A stretch of DNA of 64,000 bases, taken from the NCBI GenBank assembly GCA_033060915.1, contig CM065378.1, positions 14,269,501-14,333,500 of the forward strand. Direction: 5' to 3'. The stretch is from Euryodendron excelsum. Lineage: Eukaryota; Streptophyta; Magnoliopsida; Ericales; Pentaphylacaceae. Each line of letters begins with the position of its first letter. Positions within the stretch are counted from its first letter, which is position 1. The position numbers and the translations under genes were made by a program. This document shows positions 23,460 to 41,565 of this stretch, one piece after another. Under the pieces are notes generated by a model. That model did no database searches, was not told the origin of the DNA, and worked only from the letters and a program-made list of their open reading frames with translations.

Positions 23460-23765
23460 TAAGCTACTCAATATTGTCTTGTGCTAAGATGTTTAAAACT
23501 CGTCCAAGATTGGCTAGTTATGCTACTTGAACATATTTTTAAGATTCGAAATTATTCTAAGCTCTGCTCGAATTCAGCTCGATAACTTTATATGCACTAA
23601 AAATTTAAACTAATTGAGTTTGGCTCGATTAAATTAAATCTTATTTAAGCTCGGCTAGAAAATTAAACTAATCAAGCTTGAGCACATTTTGAAGATCATT
23701 AAAGTTATTAAATCAAGTTTAAACAACTCACTGTTCGGCTCAATTCGTTTATAGTCTTACCCCTA
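23460..23765. repeat. Dispersed GCTCG-rich repeat, copy 1 (related to 59.5-60.0 kb)
   Basis: Shares recurring phrases with 59480-60035: CTACTTGAAC, TTTAAACTAATTGAG, GGCTCGATTAAA, CAAGCTTGAGCACATTTT, TTAAACAACTCACT and CTCAATTCGTTTA. No coding potential. It belongs to a repeat type familiar in plant genomes whose class I cannot assign. Confidence 0.6.
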
Positions 23766-25455
23766 TCTTTCCATCAGTTATCGATCTATTTCTGAAAGCC
23801 ATCTGATTGAGGAGGCAAAGGTTTTCCTTAAAACATTTAGGTTCGTGTAATGTTCAGAGATGGTAATAAAGTGACTTATGCTCTAGCTCAATCAACAATT
23901 TCTGTTATGGACAAAGAAGTATGGTCAGAAGAAGTCTCAGATTCCATTAAGCCTGAGCTATTGAAGAAGTTGCTCCTATAGCTCTTTAATTATGTTTATC
24001 CATTAAAAAATGATGTGAAAGAGAAGCTTATGCAAAAACAAAAATTAGTATTTTAATGAAAAAAATAGTTAAAATTTAGAAACGCCATTGGTTTAATATC
24101 ACAAACATTATCATATAAAAACGGTTAGGAAAACTTAAAAAAATAACTTTTTTAATAATACCTAAAACTGTGGAGATTCAACACAAATTTTTTTAAAAAC
24201 AACTTTCAAAATCAGCTACCAAACGCAATTTTGGCAATATTCAAAAAACGAAACTGAAAACAGAAACTAGAACGCAACGAAACGCATTAAATTTCAAGAT
24301 TATATTATTGGTGGCCGTAAATGGGTCTATTTGGCTCTATCTAATTCTGTACTTATTACCAAAGGGAGTCCAAAAGTGTACTACTAAATTTTACAGGCCA
24401 GACAACGGATATGGGAAGACCAGCCTCCACCCTCCGACAATCGCTTTGTAGTGTACAAACAAACGCAGCACGCATTGTTTTTTGCCACCGAAGGCCATGA
24501 CATGGCTGCTCATTTTCACAAACATTCTATTTAAAACATACCATATGTCAACATAGCAAGCTCGCTTTGAAGTGACTATTAGATGAAATTCTTTGCAAAA
24601 CAGTCATCATATTAGAGATGGTTTTGATAATTTGAAAGAAAAAAGAACAAGCAGTTATCAAAACTGTGACCCGTGGTTGCCAAAAATATGACCCAAAAAA
24701 TCAAGTGTTTTAAAGACCAATCCAAGGGCTGAGAGTGGCTGGGGTACCAATATCTAAAACCACTGTCGGATACCAAGCCATTCCTGTATGCAGGCCCTTA
24801 ACAAAATCCTGCAGCTACTTTGCATACACTATTGTTTGATCAGAAAGTCAATGTCAACTCCTAAACAGTCAAGATCTTTCCATACATGTCCATTCCAAGA
24901 TGAATGAAACAACAATACAACATTGAAGCTGGAAGTCAGAAGGTAATAGAAGACAATCCAATCAGCTATCATTCCTCAATGCTGACTACAAGAAGGTAAT
25001 TAAATTAAGAAAATAACCATAGCTTAGAACCTACCAACATTGTCCCATGCATTGAAATTTCCGCATTATCAGACAAATTAAGGTAAAAATACTGTTTCAA
25101 CTAATTTAAACAATCTACATGTCAGGCCTAGTAATGAGCGGATAGCTCGTCTCAGGGAAAGTAATAGCAAGAGATGCAAGGAACCCAAGATTCGCTACAT
25201 TGTCAGTGTCAACCTGGTTGCTGCAAGTATAGGAGTGGTGTCTCATTTTCGAAACTATCTTTCCATGATGCCAAACGTAGCTCTTTGAAAAAAAGACTCA
25301 TACAACCCTTAACAGGCTATCCTTTATTTTATTTTATTTTTCTATTGCTATTTTAAAGGAAACTTCCTATGTAAGCATCGGTAGTCTTTTGTTGTCTAGT
25401 CATCTGACTGGAAAGCTAGGTTTTGCAGTGATCGGCCAGGACAGTTGATGACCTT
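23766..25455. other. Intergenic DNA downstream of KAR
   Basis: AT-rich, no conserved frame. The part near 25250-25455 probably includes the 3' untranslated region of the KAR gene on the minus strand. The short open frame at 25174-25356 has no family resemblance. Confidence 0.5.
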
Positions 25456-31335
<5,880 letters not shown>

Positions 31336-32287
31336 AGAAGGTCCGGCAAGTCTCGGAACGGCGAAGATAAGAAAAAGAGAGAGAACTGCGACGGCTGTCA
31401 CAGAAGACAAACGCTACTTTTTAAGCAGAGGAACAGAAGAAATTAGTTGATGATTTGCTTTGGAAGCTCCGGAGCCAGGGAGTGGCGATGCGTACAAAGA
31501 GCCTCGGGTCTGGTCTTTGATCGGGGTTTTATTAGTTGAAAGTTGAAACCTTTTTGTTACGCCTTTGGTTTCTCTTTATTTAGAAAGCACTTTGAAATCT
31601 GCTTAAATAATAAACTTAATGCATGTAAGCTTTGAACATATTTAAAATTTAACTAGACCAAGACGCAATAATTTTATATACATAATGTGTCAACCATGCA
31701 ATATACGAGAAGTAAGGCCTCTTTGAATGCACAATAGAAATGTTATAAGTAATTAGTTCAAAATTTAGAATATTTATGTGTACAATTAAAAGTTGACAAT
31801 TTTAATTTATTTTGTGGTAATAAATATTATAAAAAATAAATAAAAAGATTGTAAAAGCTCTGGTGAGTTAATCTTAATAGAGTTTTGCATAGATATCATC
31901 TTTATTTTTTTCAATACTCTGTATAAAAGAAAAAATTAAAACATAAATATTATTATAGTAAATCATTAGATAAATGTTATGACATAGTTTGTATGTATCA
32001 ATAATAATATAAAAAATCATACATGATACATGTGATTAAGGCCTTTGCTTCTTAGTTAGATTAGATTGTGATGTGGTACTTTAAATTTATATATATATAT
32101 ATATGATGAGGAGACCAAGATCTCCTTGACAATCTTAAATATATATTACAAAATTAATAGAGTGTGTTAAATAACTGAATAAATTTAATAATTATCTAAC
32201 TAATTGTCCCTGTGATATGGTATTTTAAAAGTATTTGAGTATTTAGAGCATCACGTGGGAGAGAGATAAAATATAAAGACAAACACA

Positions 32288-32322
<35 letters not shown>

Positions 32323-33267
32323 TAAATTATATAAAATATTAGATTAATAGAGCCCAAGAGGGAATGCCCAAGAGGGAATTACAAACACAACTTATCAGTA
32401 GGCCCGGTTTTGGGTCTTGGATGCAGAATCAACAAATAGTAGGCCCAAATCGAGAAGATCGTATATAATGTCTTTCTTTTTCTCTGAGGTAGAATATACT
32501 ACTTCGTGTATTATTTTCAGAGAGCATGCCCTGCATTCAACCGAGAATATGAATTTCTCTCTCATTAGATGCGTGCTTTGGTTTTCTTTTCAAATTATTT
32601 TTTTTATTTGCAGAAGTCAAAATAAAAACCAAAACAATCCCAAACTCGTTTAGCAAAATGTTTCCTAAAACTATATCAAAAAGAGTTCTCTGAAATTAGC
32701 CCATTTGTTTATGGTCTTAATTCATGTTTTCTGTTTTTGTTTATCAAAATTTCCCAAAACTAACTTCTTTTGCTTGGTAAATCAGTTCCTAAACTTATTT
32801 TCTAGAACATTTTCACAAAAATATAAAAACCACAATTTAAAAAAAAAAAAAATAGTATTTTTGATAGTTCTGTCTTTTTGTTTTAAAAAACACAAAAAAC
32901 AAATTGTTTACGAGAACAGGAAAAACCAAAAAGGTAACCAAGCAGGGAAATTACTTGACTTCCCGAAAATGATGGGTTTTTTCAAACCTTCGTAGTAAAC
33001 ATAAAAACAAAAACAAAAATTTCGAGAATAATACCATAACAGCCTGGACAACAGATGGTTGCTCAACTAATCTTTAACAAATATTAGAAGATTGGCAATC
33101 CAGTCAAAAACACGTATAACCAGCACTGACAAAACTCCAAACAAAATTTTAACTTACATAAGAGCCTCCAACTAAATTTAGAACAAGCATTTTGTAACTA
33201 CTAGTGAAAGGTTGGCTGCAATGCTGGGATGAAGGGCAATGGGTTTTAAACATTCAAAGATGGGGTG
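31336..33267. other. Intergenic DNA between KAR and Iojap genes
   Basis: Starts with the KAR 5' leader and promoter. Includes TA microsatellites near 32088-32104 and 32291-32317 and A/T-rich low-complexity DNA with short chance frames (32417-32653, 32705-32995). No gene recognised. Confidence 0.5.
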
Positions 33268-36200
33268 CTAAGCACTTCTCTGCGCTGGTTTTTTAGAGTT
33301 ATTCTTGCGTCGCACCTTCACGAACGCCTTCTCCAAATCCTGCATAAAATAAAAAACATAGTGCACGTCAAGGTTTTGAGAAACCAACCACAACAATTTT
33401 GGATTAATGTCAAATTCTGACAGAAGATACCCACTTGGCAAAGAAAGGAGGGGCAGCATATTTTTGGAACATAACAAAAGAGGTAGGATAAAGGTTGTTC
33501 TACCCCCTTTGGTTGTACAAGATCTAGAAAATTAAACTATTTAATTAAGGCACTCCATTTCCAGAGTTACAGAGTTCATTTTGTATCTGAAGGAATTCTT
33601 CCTCTGCTAAAGGAGGGGGCAACAATCAGTGCTTATCATTCAACTTCAGGGTTAATAATTACTGTCCAACCTCTGCCATCGTACGAAATTGCAAAAATAT
33701 AACACGCCTAAACAACAGCCCAGTCCCCAATAGCTGAGATGGCATGAAAATTAATAGAACTTGCTATCAAAGCTGAAAGGTAAAATGACAAAGCTCTAAA
33801 AAAAAAAAATCTGATTTTAAATTTTCATTTGAGGAATGCAGACAAGTTCAGCCTGAAGTGATATGGTCTAAAAGTTTGTTTATTTTGAAGAAGGGTCAAA
33901 CAGTTGGAGTCGCTACTAAAGAAAAAGAAGCCATAAGAAATATATGAATACTAAATGTATACTAAATATGCAGCTCCAGAACTTCTCCACAGACCCGTGG
34001 AGCTTCTCCAACTACATACCAGTCCCCATTTATTCCAAAAATAAACCATGCAAAGCATACACAAAGCAAGAATGATTACCACATAAAAACAGTCCACCCA
34101 AATCATAACCACCTTTACATCCAACTCGAATGTCATGAAAAAGTTGCAATTTTTTTTATAACCTCCGGCTCTGATAATTGGATACTTCTTTCTAAAGGGA
34201 GAAGGGAGAAGGTAGAAAGTTTTCAATTAAAAAATCAACTCGACAAAGCCTCGAATTCTAACTATATGGGGCTGGCTCCACAAACCCTTTTCGAGAAAAG
34301 GTAATAAGTTCCAAAACTCCATCTTGTGATTCCGAAGGAAAATAATCTGGAATGATACTATATAGAATATAGCATGCCATAATTTCCATTACGTATGCAA
34401 TCCAAACCAATTAAACAGCTTACAAAATCTTCACAGTAAGAAATCCATCAGCAGCAAACCTCACATTTACCTGAGGGTGTTCTTTACTTGACGTCTCAGT
34501 GGTCCAAAGCCTCTCCAGATTGTAATACGCTCTGGCTTTCTCATCAAGAGCATGAATTATAATTGTACCTAGAGGAAGGATAGTCACCAAAAACCAGTTC
34601 GATCAATAAGCAATTAATAGCTAAGAACTTTACTGGAAATGTATGATGCATGGAGATTTTTCAAAATGGGATAAAATATCATATTAAACTAATCTTTTAC
34701 ATGAACTTACATGTACACTAAGGACTAGTTAACAATGATCAGCTCATGTGAAAATTAGCTCAGGAACGAATTATTAAATATGATATAACAGGAAAAAAAT
34801 TTACCAATGTAGAATTCAGGGTCGTAATTTTAAAAACAACACAAGCTCACAAGCATGAATTTTGTTTTCGGTAAGACATTACATAACAATGCAAACTGTA
34901 AATTAATCCTACACAATAAAAGGTCTCCAATGAAAGGAAAAAAAAACTCAAAAGTAAAAGATAATGCTATGACAAGAGTTGTCAGATATCTTCATTATTC
35001 ATCTCACATTCTTACCGAACTCAGAGATACTTATCCATGATAACAAGTCATGAACTGTTAGAAAATTTGATTTGTCAATTATAATATAACATTAAGTTGC
35101 ACGCCTTGATTCCACTCTATGTGCCAGTAGGTCATTTGTCATATGGGTATACTACTCAATACTCATCTATTATCATAACTCAGGATTGAAATTTCCCCCT
35201 TATTTCGTGAAAAGCAACTTGGTTATCTCTAACAGGAGATTATACTACAGTCATGCGGTATATCAGACCTTCGATTCAAACCTCCCTCTACAGTGAAGAG
35301 TACATAAAAGGTTTGGTAAAAAAGCCAGGAATCCATATTAATTTGGGTAGAAAATCATTTTACTAGCCTATCATAGGCCTGAAATTGCATGTGTTCTCAA
35401 GGCAGACATTTCAAACCCAATGAGATAACCCCTTAAAAAAGCTAACCACAACTGAATGTCAATAAATCCTAGCCCAAACCCTGAGGGAGCCAATTCCCTT
35501 GCAGCAACCCAGGATAAAACATGTATATTATTTAACAGTTTTGTTTGGATTTAGGATTTGTTGACGGAAAGGAAAAGTAAAAGTAATTGAAGCTAAAGGA
35601 AAATGACGGAGAGAAGCTAAATTTTTTCCCCTTGTGTGGTTGGGTGAAGAAATGAGAATAAAATGAATAGGCATTTCTCAAAACTCTGATCTTTTTTTGT
35701 TTGGTATGAAAAAATACAAGTAATTTCATTTCCTCTTCCTTTCATTTCCCTCAACAAATACTAGATCCAAGCATAACATTAAAGTGGCTAGCGTGGGAAA
35801 ACAACCGGAATTAACATCACATTCATGCTCGTGTCAATAACACGAATAAAGGCATTTTGCAAGATCTTGAAATTCCAATATGAATATATATCACTAATGC
35901 ATAAACATGCACTTCAAGACAACCCAGAGAAGTAAATTTATATAAGTAAATATATACAGTGAGGCACGAACATACCAGAGTCAATAACAATCCATTTGCC
36001 ATCCTTTTCTCCTTCCACACTAGGGAGTAACATCCTCTGAGCCCCTCTTTGCTTTTGCTTAATCTGTGCATCCAGACCAGAACGACTCAATTAAAAACTG
36101 TCTTCCTAGCTAAAACAACGAGTGAAAAACTATATTTAGAAAAATACTAATTAGCGACTGGTACCGATTCTAGGGTTTCAGTTTTCCAATCATAGATAAA

Positions 36201-36631
36201 TCAAATGGAATACAAAAAAACCGTATATCAAACTAACACCAAAATAGTTCACCATAAATGTCACAAAAATAGAATAAGGAAGGAGACGAATATGCCTTGT
36301 AAACTAGGGCTTGAGCGATGTTTCGAACGTGCCACGCCGATCGGCCGGTGACGACGACCATGAAATCGGTCCACTCGCAGTGGTCTCGAACGGGAAAGAC
36401 ATTGACGTTGTCTGCTTTGACATCGGTGAGAATCTTCTGGACCTCATCCAAGCTCAGCAACCCTTTGTTGTCGTTGCTCTCGACGAGGGACGAACACAAG
36501 CTGCGATTAAAACCTAAAAATCCTAACTTCCATTGCTGAATTACAGCAGGCAAAGCATACGACGCTGACGATGGTGATGACGAGAGAGTAAGAGCTCGAG
36601 ATCTTAGAGCCGCCCACATTAGATCACACAC
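33268..36631 (-). CDS. Iojap-related protein (RsfS family, ribosomal silencing factor), probably mitochondrial
   Basis: Four exons on the minus strand: 36631-36296, 36063-35976, 34568-34471, 33339-33268, giving 197 residues. The RsfS/DUF143 domain spans about 60-170: LSLDEVQKILTDVKADNVNV, DFMVVVTGRSAWHVRNIAQA, WIVIDSGTIIIHALDEKARA, YYNLERLW. The bacterial homologue binds protein L14 and blocks 30S-50S joining; organelle homologues act in ribosome assembly or silencing. The N-terminus (WAALRSRALTLSSSPSSASY) is Arg/Ser-rich like a mitochondrial presequence; from memory Arabidopsis has related mitochondrial and plastid copies. A second in-frame Met at codon 5 is an alternative start. Intron 1 appears to begin with GC rather than GT (ACAAG|GCATAT), because the protein match ends at VYK and resumes with IKQKQRG in phase. 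Confidence 0.88.
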
Positions 36632-36703
36632 CAGTCTCCCGCGGTCTCCCAGCTGCTGTTAAAGAGAGGACTGGCTAGACAGAACGACATTAGGAAGAGG
36701 ACA

Positions 36704-36718
36704 AAACCGACGTCGTTT
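36704..36718. promoter_or_regulatory. Near-palindromic ACGT-core element upstream of the Iojap gene
   Basis: AAACCGACGTCGTTT differs by one base from the palindrome AAACGACGTCGTTT, which I recall as a motif enriched near plant transcription starts. It lies about 75 bases upstream of the start codon on the minus strand. The role is inferred from position only. Confidence 0.35.
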
Positions 36719-36731
36719 ACGCAAAAATTTA

Positions 36732-38004
36732 AATTCAATCCACTGTAAATATAAAAAAATAATAATTAATTCAAACAGCAGCAGAAATATGTGTAGACGA
36801 AGTGAGTCGTTTAGGTCAGATAGTTTTGTAAGTAGAAAGTCACAACAAAATTACTCTCCATTCGAATGTAGTCCAATATGATGACTAGGGAAGGGAGCGA
36901 ACCTTTTTGTATGGGCTCCACGTGTCTTAATATAGACGTTAACACAAAAAGCAAGGTAATCCCCATGTCTACTCTACCTTATTAAATTCACCCAACATCA
37001 ATCATGCTGTAATAGCTGTATTTTGCAAGTTAGCCTAGGAGTTATGGGTCTCGTGGGCGTGGAACGGAAAAGGAAGCTGTGATTCTTGTGAAAGCTATAA
37101 TTTGCCTTAGTTGTGGATTTTGTTGCCTAGTTATTCACCACCATTTGATTGTGTAATCTTCTCCAAGCATCACGTCATCTTGCGATATCTCAGTATTCTT
37201 CTTTTTCTAATATAATATAATAAATTCGTACATTGTGAATGTCTTTTTTTTTACAACACATCAAACCTCGCACAAAATAATCGTATTTGAGAGGATAATC
37301 ATGTCATTCATTCTCTTTCTTCGTTTATAGAGTTTGTTTTTAATTACCAAATTTATGTTGTTTTGTAACTTATTTATTAATTCAAATTTTTTTAAACTTA
37401 TTTATTGAACCTAATTTATGAAAACCATGGGATAAAACAGCCAATTTTTAGTTTTCAAGACGTGACTTATGAAATTTACATATAAAAATAGGAATTCACA
37501 AAAAGTGTGGAATATAAAAAATGAAGTTTTGTTTTTATACCATAGATTCTTAGACTGCCCGAATTTAAAAAATAAGTTCACAAGCATTTTAGTTAAAAGG
37601 AAAGTTTGTTAAAAAAAAAAAACACAAATTTTAACACATATTCAATTAGGCAAAGCACATTAAAAATATGCTCTAAAGATACATGTTAATAAGATCCATT
37701 CTACAATACTACAAATTAAAGGTAATGAATGGTCACTTTCTCAGTAGCCATTCGCCTATAAATTAACGTTGCAATTAGCGTTGCCTAAGTCAGTGTTTTT
37801 TACAGTTTATAGCTTAAGCTTATAATTTTTTAGCATGTTTTTGATTTCTAGTTTAAAAAAGTTACTTTTAAAATTAGTTTAAGTTTTAAAAAGTCATTTT
37901 AAAAAATGTTTGTTTAGCTTAAGTTTTGATTTACGACTTTTTTAAGCCGCAATCCAAACACCCTAATTAAATAGTGAAACTTTGCAAATAACATTATTAA
38001 TGGA
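36732..38004. other. Intergenic DNA with a foldback-like relic
   Basis: No gene seen. The block at 37790-37968 is built of TTTAAAAAAGT/TAAGTTTTA words and ends GCAATCCAAACACCC, as does the block near 3170. It is probably a decayed small DNA element. Confidence 0.4.
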
Positions 38005-39177
38005 CACTACACCAGTATTTTGAGGGAACAGCTATTGCCACGCTAAATAATGGCTTCTAGCGAAGCATCTATGCGTTGTGCAAACCAAATAAAATGGTTG
38101 ATCGGCATAAGTTTTATTATTTTTCTATTTATTTATAGGCAAATAGCGTTTGAACGTTGACGTCTACTCATAATAGTCTAAAAAATATTGCTTTTTTTTT
38201 TTAATAGAAGGAAGCTATATAAAAAAAAAAATGCTGCTTTAGTTACTATAATAATAATGTTTTAAGTAAATTGGACCAAATTTTTTAAATAAAAATAGAT
38301 CAAATGCATTTAAAATTGATATATGCAGTGGGATTTGAAAGTCTGCAATTCAATGCTGTGGGCTTTGATGCATATATTGTTCATTTTTTTATATATTACA
38401 TAGTTTTTTTTTTTTTGGAAAATATATTTATATTGCAATTTATTAATGCTGCAGCACAAAATTTTTTAAAATCTACTAAAATTTTCTGGTGAAAGCAAAA
38501 CCTTGGATAGAGATAGATTACTAACTTATCCATTAAGATATATATGACAGCCCTTTTTTCCCTACCACCTACCCATTTAAACAATGTAATTTGTTATCGT
38601 TCAAAGCTAACTGTTCTTTAATGATGACAATTAAAAATTATTTATTTGTTTTTAGAGCACTATGGTCTTTCTTCAAAAGACAATTTTCTATAAATAATGC
38701 TTCTTACATACCATGAATTTTTTATTTTAACAGACCCCTTTAACGAGTTGTCAACTGATGGGTCTGTTCAAAAACCATGAAAATTTGAGGATCCCAAACC
38801 TTGTGTCTGTGTGGTTGATGTGTTGATGGGGCCAAACTCTAAACTTAATAGATTTTGTGTCCGGTGGATCACGATCACGTAATACTATAAAAATGTTGAA
38901 TAGTTTATTAATAATTATGTTGTAATTGTATTGTTTAATTTTTACTAATTGTCCATAGATAAATTATTTGTAAAATTGATAACTTAATAAAGATGCTTAT
39001 CGTGAAAAAATAAAAAAATAAATTTCGGGCGGCAGCCATATTAAAAAAATTATAACATACTTATTTTAAAAGCAAAGGTCACCTTCAACCTCCAAGCAAC
39101 ATAGTGCCTCCCACAATTATCAAAACTAATGGACAAAAAACTATGCCGTGTATTTTATATTCTTGATTAGTGTAGTG
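38005..39177. mobile_element. CACTA-like candidate element, non-autonomous
   Basis: The left end reads CACTACACCAGTATTTTGAG, followed by TTGCCACGCTAAATAATGGC, a style familiar from CACTA terminal regions. The right end reads GATTAGTGTAGTG, the inverted counterpart with about ten of thirteen bases matching. The flanking 3-bp sequences (GGA and GAC) do not match as a target duplication. The interior is AT-rich and non-coding. The right boundary is tentative. Confidence 0.35.
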
Positions 39178-39711
39178 GACATAAGAACTATTTATAGTTG
39201 GCGGATCTATTTCGATTAAACAAGGTAACCAACTTTAGGGTAGGCTTAACTTCAATAATACATAGATAATTGTCATATTCAATCACTTTCTCTGTATGCA
39301 AAAGAAAATTGTACATTTAACTCGCAAGAGTCTTGTGTACTAGTATGCTTTTGTTATGAACAATTATGAGATTAATTTTGTTTACAGTTAAATTTATAAA
39401 ACCACAGTCCCCTAAAATAAATGGTCATTGAGATTTTGACTTGAAAATGTGAGTATGGTAACCGTATTCAGATTATAAATTATGGGCTTGATCGAAGGCT
39501 CAACTAAGTTATGAGCCAATACTCAAGGTGAATATTTTTGTGTGCTTTAAAAAAATGACTTAAAATGAATGAAATGATAAAGATAGTAAAAGATAATGAG
39601 GCTTCTTAAATATTAAGAAGGTAAAACGGTTGAAAACATACAAATAGAATCCATTGAATTTTGATATCTTTTATTGCTTGGATTAGACAAGGAAAAATGA
39701 ACCAGTCTTAT

Positions 39712-39918
39712 GGTCTATTTGGTACAGTTTTTTTATCAAGTTTTTTTTTTTTTAAGCTTATAAATAAAAAAAAATTAAGTTTTTTTAACTTTTTTATTTT
39801 TCTGACTTTACTTTAACTAAAAATAAGTAAAAAAAAAAAAATTAAAAAAATTAAAAAAATTTAAACTTTTTTACTTATAGACTTAAATAAAAAACGAGAA
39901 GTCAGTATCAAACGAACC
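39712..39918. mobile_element. MITE with 14-bp imperfect inverted ends
   Basis: Left end GGTCTATTTGGTAC; right end GTATCAAACGAACC (inverted, 10 of 14 matching). The interior is made of complementary A-rich and T-rich runs, so the whole 207-bp unit can fold back. No coding capacity. The ends resemble hAT-type MITEs, but no target duplication was established. Confidence 0.5.
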
Positions 39919-40519
39919 TTTAGTATAGATCTTTATAAAGGTAATAGGTTTATTCATTATTATATTTTTGGGTAAAATCCAATAGAAAAGTACTCGTCAG
40001 TTGACATCTTAACACAACACAAAATTTCCATTTTGTATATGGTTTAAATCCAATCAGATTTAGCATTCAGTACCCATCTTGATGGCTAATCAATATTAAA
40101 TTTATAGGAAAATTAAAATAAAATCCACCTGAAATCTAGCTAATAGCATGAGGGTAAGCGAATATAATTAAAAGTCATAACTAATTTGAGAAAAAATCTA
40201 GGCAAAGTAGTATGTAATTTTATTAAATTATCAATAAAAATCCCTTGCTTAGGTAATATTTATTTTTATTCTATTATTAAATAATACAAGGATAATTCGC
40301 ATAATGTGAAGTCTGAGGATTAGATTTATGGTTATTTCTGTAAATATTAGAATACAGTAATCGAAACACGAATTGGAAAACATAAAATGAAAAAAATCAA
40401 CCAGTGGAAAAATTAGAAAGCGATAGTTAAAAAGATTTATAGGAAAATAAAAAAAGGAAAAATAGAAAGAAAACGACAAGGAAATATCGCAGGGAGAGAG
40501 AGAGAGAGAACTGAAGGTA

Positions 40520-40735
40520 ATGAAAGCTTGCTGTGGAGGAAAGAAGCAAAATCTGAACAGCAAAAGGTTAGTTGATGCTGCTCGTGCTCTCCATTCACTC
40601 TTTCCCTACAATCTATCTCACGAGAGAGAAAATGCTCTTCTAGGTTTTTATTCTGGTTACAATTCGATCCACAGATCTATGCGTTTTCACTCCACGGAAC
40701 ACTCAATTGAATGCAAGTTAGATCTGGGTCTCTGA
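40520..40735 (+). other. Candidate upstream open reading frame (71 codons) in the leader of the Ser/Pro-rich gene
   Basis: ATG at 40520 opens a 71-codon frame, MKACCGGKKQNLNSKRLVDA and onward, ending at TGA 40733-40735. It lies about 0.8 kb before the main start at 41566, in the region expected to hold the 5' leader. It resembles no family I know. If the leader is transcribed from upstream of 40520 it would be a uORF. It could equally be a chance frame, or part of a leader exon followed by an intron. Confidence 0.3.
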
Positions 40736-41565
40736 TTCAACTCTTGTCGCATTAAGTCACTTCCAAACTTGTTCATTCTCAATCTTGTCGTAATATGAGA
40801 TCTTAATCGCTTGTAACGAGCTCCTTTGTACGTGTTTGAAGCCGTTTGACTTCGCTGACGGTAAGTCAAGAACAGTGAATTGGTCGAAATGACGATTCTG
40901 TACTTGTAATTTGGACTCCGGAGAGAGTTTTTCATTTCAATGGAGAGGAATTTGAGTTGAATTAGAGTTTGTTTTGGTGTGTAACTGTTACTGTTTGGAT
41001 CACAATCTGACAAAATCTAGGGTTCATGTTATTGTAGTACATGACTGGGTTTCGAATTTTTTGTTTTTGTGAAAACTATTTTATTGAGTGTAGATATGGT
41101 TGTTAGGGCTTCCCATTTGAAGTGGCACTGGAATTTCAGTTATCATGATAATATCCAATGTTGCTGCCTTCAGTTGCGAAGATTGGGTTTCGAGTCAATT
41201 TAGATGCAAGATGCATTTTCTCCGGATATGTTTATGGAAATGGAATTGCAGTTGATTAAATTTGATGCCACTCATCTTGATAGCAATGGGGTTTGAGATT
41301 GGTTCTGATTATCAAAGAGTAAGTGTATTATATGATGGAGTTATGTTTCTGGAAGTGGGATTACCTTAGTTCGACAATTTTCCTGTACACCTTGATGCAA
41401 GTATGCATTTGTTTTTATTTTAGGAGGGATTAGGGAGGTTGAGTTATTAATTCTGCAAGCTATAGCTTGATTCATTTTCTGTCTTTTCATGGGCTGCTGC
41501 TTCCATTTGGGTCGTATGGAAGGCTTGGAGTGATAATTATTGCACAGTGAAATAGGGAGGTGGAG

